The notes under the pieces: model-generated
Seen by the model: the letters and a program-made list of their open reading frames with translations, nothing else
Databases searched by the model: none
Told to the model about the DNA's origin: nothing
Position numbers and translations under genes: made by a program
Shown here: piece by piece, positions 5,725-7,185 of the stretch
Numbering within the stretch: the stretch's first letter is position 1
How the letters are laid out: the number at the start of each line of letters is the position of its first letter
Assembly: GCA_031394045.1 (NCBI GenBank)
Contig: JANMWN010000158.1
Span: 1 to 7,185, forward strand
Source of the DNA: JANYIP01 sp031394045
GTDB lineage: Bacteria > Actinomycetota > Actinomycetes > Prado026
DNA length: 7,185 bases
Direction: 5' to 3'

Positions 5725-6536
5725 TGATCGAGAACCTGCAAGCGCACTACGGCTTCACCCGCTCCCCGTTCGGCAAGGCCCTGGCCCCGCAGATGCTGCA
5801 CCGGCACAACGCGCACGGCGAGGCGGTCGCCCGGATCGGCTGGTGCCTGACCGAGAAGGCCCTCGGGGTCATCACCGGTGAGGTCGGCGCGGGCAAGACC
5901 GTCGCGGTCCGCGCCGCACTCGCTGGCTTGGACGCCAGCCGCACCACCATCGTCTACCTGGGCAACCCCGCCGTCGGAGCCCGTGGCCTCTACGCCGGGA
6001 TCGTCCTGGCCCTCGGCGGCACCCCCAGGTATCAGAAGTCGATGCTCATCCCGCAGACCGCGGACCTGCTCGCGGCCGAGGAACACGAACGAGGCCGCAA
6101 CGTCGTCATCGTCCTGGACGAGGCCCATCTTCTCGGCGTCGACCAGCTCGAAGAACTCCGCCTGCTGAGCAACGCCGAGCTCGACTCTCATAGCCCGTTC
6201 GCCTGCCTACTCGTCGGGCAGCCCACCCTCCGCCGACGGATCAAGCTCGGGACGTTCGCCGCCCTCGACCAGCGGATCGCCTTGCGTTACGCGATGAACG
6301 GCATGGAAGCCACCGAGACCAAGAGCTACCTGGCGCACCACCTCAAGCTCGCCGGCCGCAGCGACCCGATCTTCAGCGACGACGCCGCCGAGCTGATCCA
6401 TCAAGTCAGCCGCGGCCTGCCACGCGCGGTGAACAACCTCGCGATCCAAGCCCTCATCGCCGCCTTCGCGACCAACAAGAGCATCGTCGACGAGACCTCA
6501 GCACGAGCAGCCGTCACCGAGGTCACGACAGACTGA
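5724..6536 (+). CDS. AAA+ ATPase, TniB/MuB/ExeA-like transposition partner
   Basis: At 270 residues this matches the size of the Tn552 ATPase (p271). It starts MIENLQAHYGFTRSPFGK, the usual N-terminus of ExeA-like transposon ATPases. Walker A is GEVGAGKT (52-59), Walker B is VVIVLDEAH (127-135), a sensor-1-like stretch is LLVGQPTL (about 162-169), and a conserved Arg lies in LDQRIALRY (181-189). RGLPRAVNNLA near the C-terminus resembles a sensor-2 region. In related systems (MuB, TnsC, TniB) the ATPase forms filaments on DNA, picks targets and stimulates the transposase. The ATG shares its A with the transposase TGA (5722-5724), and GAAGGA (5713-5718) is a plausible ribosome binding site, so the two are translationally coupled. 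The ExeA secretion role is unlikely here: there is no peptidoglycan-binding domain or secretion gene. A strong terminator follows 24 bases after the stop. Confidence 0.92.
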   Translation: MIENLQAHYGFTRSPFGKALAPQMLHRHNAHGEAVARIGWCLTEKALGVITGEVGAGKTVAVRAALAGLDASRTTIVYLGNPAVGARGLYAGIVLALGGTPRYQKSMLIPQTADLLAAEEHERGRNVVIVLDEAHLLGVDQLEELRLLSNAELDSHSPFACLLVGQPTLRRRIKLGTFAALDQRIALRYAMNGMEATETKSYLAHHLKLAGRSDPIFSDDAAELIHQVSRGLPRAVNNLAIQALIAAFATNKSIVDETSARAAVTEVTTD

Positions 6537-6560
6537 CGACCAAGCCGACACCCTGACAAC

Positions 6561-6591
6561 GAACCCCGCCGGTCTCCGACCGGCGGGGTTC
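6561..6591 (+). terminator. Strong hairpin terminator of the transposon operon
   Basis: GAACCCCGCCGGTC and GACCGGCGGGGTTC form a perfect 14-bp stem with a TCC loop, 24 bases after the ATPase stop. There is only a weak pyrimidine run (TCTCCCTT) after it rather than a T-tract, which is common in high-GC actinobacteria. It lies inside the element, just before the right-end repeats. Confidence 0.85.
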
Positions 6592-6597
6592 TCCCTT

Positions 6598-6657
6598 ACC
6601 TACACCCGTCGTCAACGAACGTGACGCCGTCCTCCTCAACGAACGTGGCGGCCTACA
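6598..6657 (-). repeat. Right transposon end with two strong repeats
   Basis: Two direct copies, R2 (6609-6628, TCGTCAACGAACGTGACGCC) and R1 (6633-6652, TCCTCAACGAACGTGGCGGC), match at 17 of 20 positions and start 24 bases apart. Both are inverted copies of left repeat L1 and of the end of copy 1. ACCTACAC (6598-6605) is the inverse of GTGTAGGT next to L1. The element ends ACA at 6657. Confidence 0.85.
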
Positions 6658-6662
6658 GCAGG
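6658..6662. repeat. Target site duplication, right copy (GCAGG)
   Basis: GCAGG directly after the ACA terminus repeats the five bases before the left terminus at 3334-3338. Removing the element and one copy gives the uninterrupted target, reading ATCGTT-GCAGG-TCAGCG. Confidence 0.88.
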
Positions 6663-6960
6663 TCAGCGACCTAGAGACTGGTGGTCTCGCCGGGGCTCGC
6701 GAAGATTTCTTTGTGGGTCCCGGTCCTGGGTTGGCTGGTTTCGGGCTGCTCGGTGGGCACGATGGTGGTGTGTGTCCCGGTTGGACACCGATTCCTCTGT
6801 GGTGCCTGCGAGCCTGTAGGTCAGCGTGGTGGCGGAGGGCTCCCGCGGGAACCGTGGATTGTTGCCTTCGAGTACGAGCGTCAGACTTCTGATCTTTCCG
6901 GCCCTCCCCGGGATGGACACCTGTTCATCGTCGTCCAGGTTGCGCAAGGAGGGAACAATC
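6663..6960 (+). other. Noncoding region upstream of IS110 transposase, possible bridge RNA
   Basis: No gene is visible in these 298 bases; the open frame through it has no recognisable protein. IS110 elements of the IS621 type carry a structured bridge RNA in the noncoding stretch before the transposase, and several hairpins here fit such an RNA: GAGAC/GTCTC (6674-6688), GTGTCC/GGACAC (6772-6788) and the palindrome TCCCGCGGGA (6841-6850). The left end of the IS110 element cannot be placed, so it is not known whether the big transposon landed inside it or just outside. The bridge RNA is inferred from family knowledge. Confidence 0.4.
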
Positions 6961-7056
6961 ATGGATCTGGTGCACCCGCGGTGCGCGGGGGTGGATGTGT
7001 CTAAGCGTGATGCGAAGGTGTGCGTGCGGGTCGCCGGGGCGGGTCGGGCCGGAATC
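6961..7056 (+). pseudogene. IS110-family transposase, N-terminus only
   Basis: An ATG at 6961 with AAGGAGGG (6946-6953) seven bases upstream opens MDLVHPRCAGVDVSKRDAKV, then CVRVAGAGRAG, the standard start of actinobacterial IS110 transposases. Asp12 in GVDVSKRD is the first acidic residue of the RuvC-like DEDD site. After about 32 residues similarity stops, and the frame runs into foreign sequence, reading ICQVK and then TGA at 7069-7071. The full protein is about 400 residues, so all but the first tenth is missing here. The break coincides with the end of an IS3-family element starting near 7057; the remainder, if kept, would lie beyond that element. Non-functional in this form. Confidence 0.85.
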
Positions 7057-7185
7057 TGTCAAGTCAAGTGAGACAGTTGTGGTCAGTTGATTTGGCGTTC
7101 GTGGATGGGCTCGTTGATCCAGGACTGGGTTGGCATGACTGGGGGGTGCGGGCGTCGGCCGAATCGTTCGGGGTGGGCGTGGTAG
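7057..7185 (-). mobile_element. IS3-family element, one end only (continues past window)
   Basis: The foreign sequence starts with TGTCAAGTCAAGTGAGACAG at 7057, a TG-initiated terminus as expected for IS3 elements, and carries the 3' end of a minus-strand transposase gene about 25 bases in. The exact boundary is inferred from where IS110 coding similarity ends; the other end and the 3-bp duplication lie outside the window. Confidence 0.65.
7083..7185 (-). CDS. IS3-family transposase OrfB, C-terminal 33 residues
   Basis: On the minus strand from 7184 the frame reads YHAHPERFGRRPHPPVMPTQ, then SWINEPIHERQIN, then TGA at complement(7085..7083). The pattern NPERF-x-RRP-x-PP-x-(L/M)P-x-x-(A/S)WIN is the typical C-terminal tail of IS3-family OrfB transposases, which lies after the DDE integrase core. 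The catalytic part is beyond the window edge, so neither completeness nor activity can be judged. The short fragment makes the family call good but not certain. Confidence 0.75.
   Translation of the reverse strand, partial: YHAHPERFGRRPHPPVMPTQSWINEPIHERQIN

Larger units (their letters stand above)
3339..6657 (+). mobile_element. Complete DUF6431/DDE transposase/AAA ATPase transposon (copy 2)
   Basis: The element is 3319 bases long and contains three genes on one strand: DUF6431 zinc-ribbon/HTH (3532-4110), DDE transposase (4201-5724) and AAA+ ATPase (5724-6536), then a terminator. Its left end reads TGTTGAGCGACACGTTGGCT. The inverted right end reads TGTAGGCCGCCACGTTCGTT. Both ends carry further subterminal repeats, and a perfect 5-bp duplication GCAGG flanks the whole. 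A DDE transposase paired with an ATPase of about 270 residues recalls Tn552 (p480/p271) and, more broadly, Mu A/B and Tn7 TnsB/TnsC. There is no TniQ-like protein, no resolvase and no cargo gene. All three reading frames are intact, so it may still be mobile. Confidence 0.9.

Noticed and set aside
5724..6536. ExeA type II secretion ATPase
   Set aside because: The sequence is ExeA-like, but it lacks the peptidoglycan-binding part, has no secretion neighbours, and overlaps a transposase gene; a transposition ATPase fits better.
1097..6657. Composite transposon carrying the oxidoreductase between two arms
   Set aside because: Copy 2 has its own 5-bp target duplication at both ends, so it inserted as a single unit; the arms are also well diverged.
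945..6688. 12-base inverted match GAGACCACCAGT (945-956) with 6677-6688
   Set aside because: About one such match is expected by chance in a GC-rich window of this size, and it links no element ends.
3244..6826. Recurring octamer GGTCAGCG at 3244, 6661 and 6819
   Set aside because: It is too short and irregularly spaced to be meaningful in this base composition; none lies at a defined element end except next to the target duplication.
1..7185. CRISPR array, tRNA or rRNA genes
   Set aside because: I saw no regularly spaced direct repeats with spacers and no tRNA- or rRNA-like sequence on either strand.

Overview
The window is high-GC DNA whose gene families (IS1380, IS110, IS3 and DUF6431-associated transposons) and codon use point to an actinobacterium, probably a Pseudonocardiales/Mycobacteriales-type genome or plasmid. 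No species call can be made from the sequence alone. It is an accessory island: mobile elements inserted beside or into one another, with one metabolic gene between them.

Layout, left to right. (1) 1 to about 1097: the 3' part of an IS1380-family element, with the C-terminal 303 codons of its transposase and a noncoding tail. (2) About 1097-1686, minus strand: the left end of a three-gene transposon (copy 1). Its DUF6431 zinc-ribbon/HTH gene has a one-base frameshift and is then cut off where the IS1380 element begins. (3) 1687-3333: the only non-mobile block. It holds a promoter with two dyad operators and an Old Yellow Enzyme family flavin oxidoreductase (1836-3008), followed by about 325 bases with no recognisable gene. 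(4) 3339-6657: an apparently complete second copy of the same kind of transposon (copy 2). It encodes a DUF6431 protein, a DDE (rve/Mu-type) transposase and an AAA+ ATPase whose start overlaps the transposase stop, then a strong terminator. Its ends are inverted repeats starting 5'-TGT, with extra subterminal repeats, and it is flanked by a perfect 5-bp target duplication (GCAGG). (5) 6663-7056: the upstream noncoding region and first about 32 codons of an IS110-family transposase. (6) About 7057-7185: one end of an IS3-family element on the minus strand, inserted into the IS110 gene.

How it fits together. Copy 2 looks like a compact relative of the Mu/Tn7/Tn552 lineage. The DDE protein would join the ends to target DNA and the ATPase would act as the target-choosing partner. 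The DUF6431 protein is a conserved third component of unknown role; no TniQ-type gene and no cargo are present. The two copies have their left ends facing each other across the oxidoreductase gene. The target duplication shows that copy 2 arrived as an independent insertion and not as one arm of a composite transposon. The oxidoreductase probably answers to a regulator encoded outside the window, since a perfect 18-bp palindrome sits just downstream of its -10 box and no regulator gene is present here.
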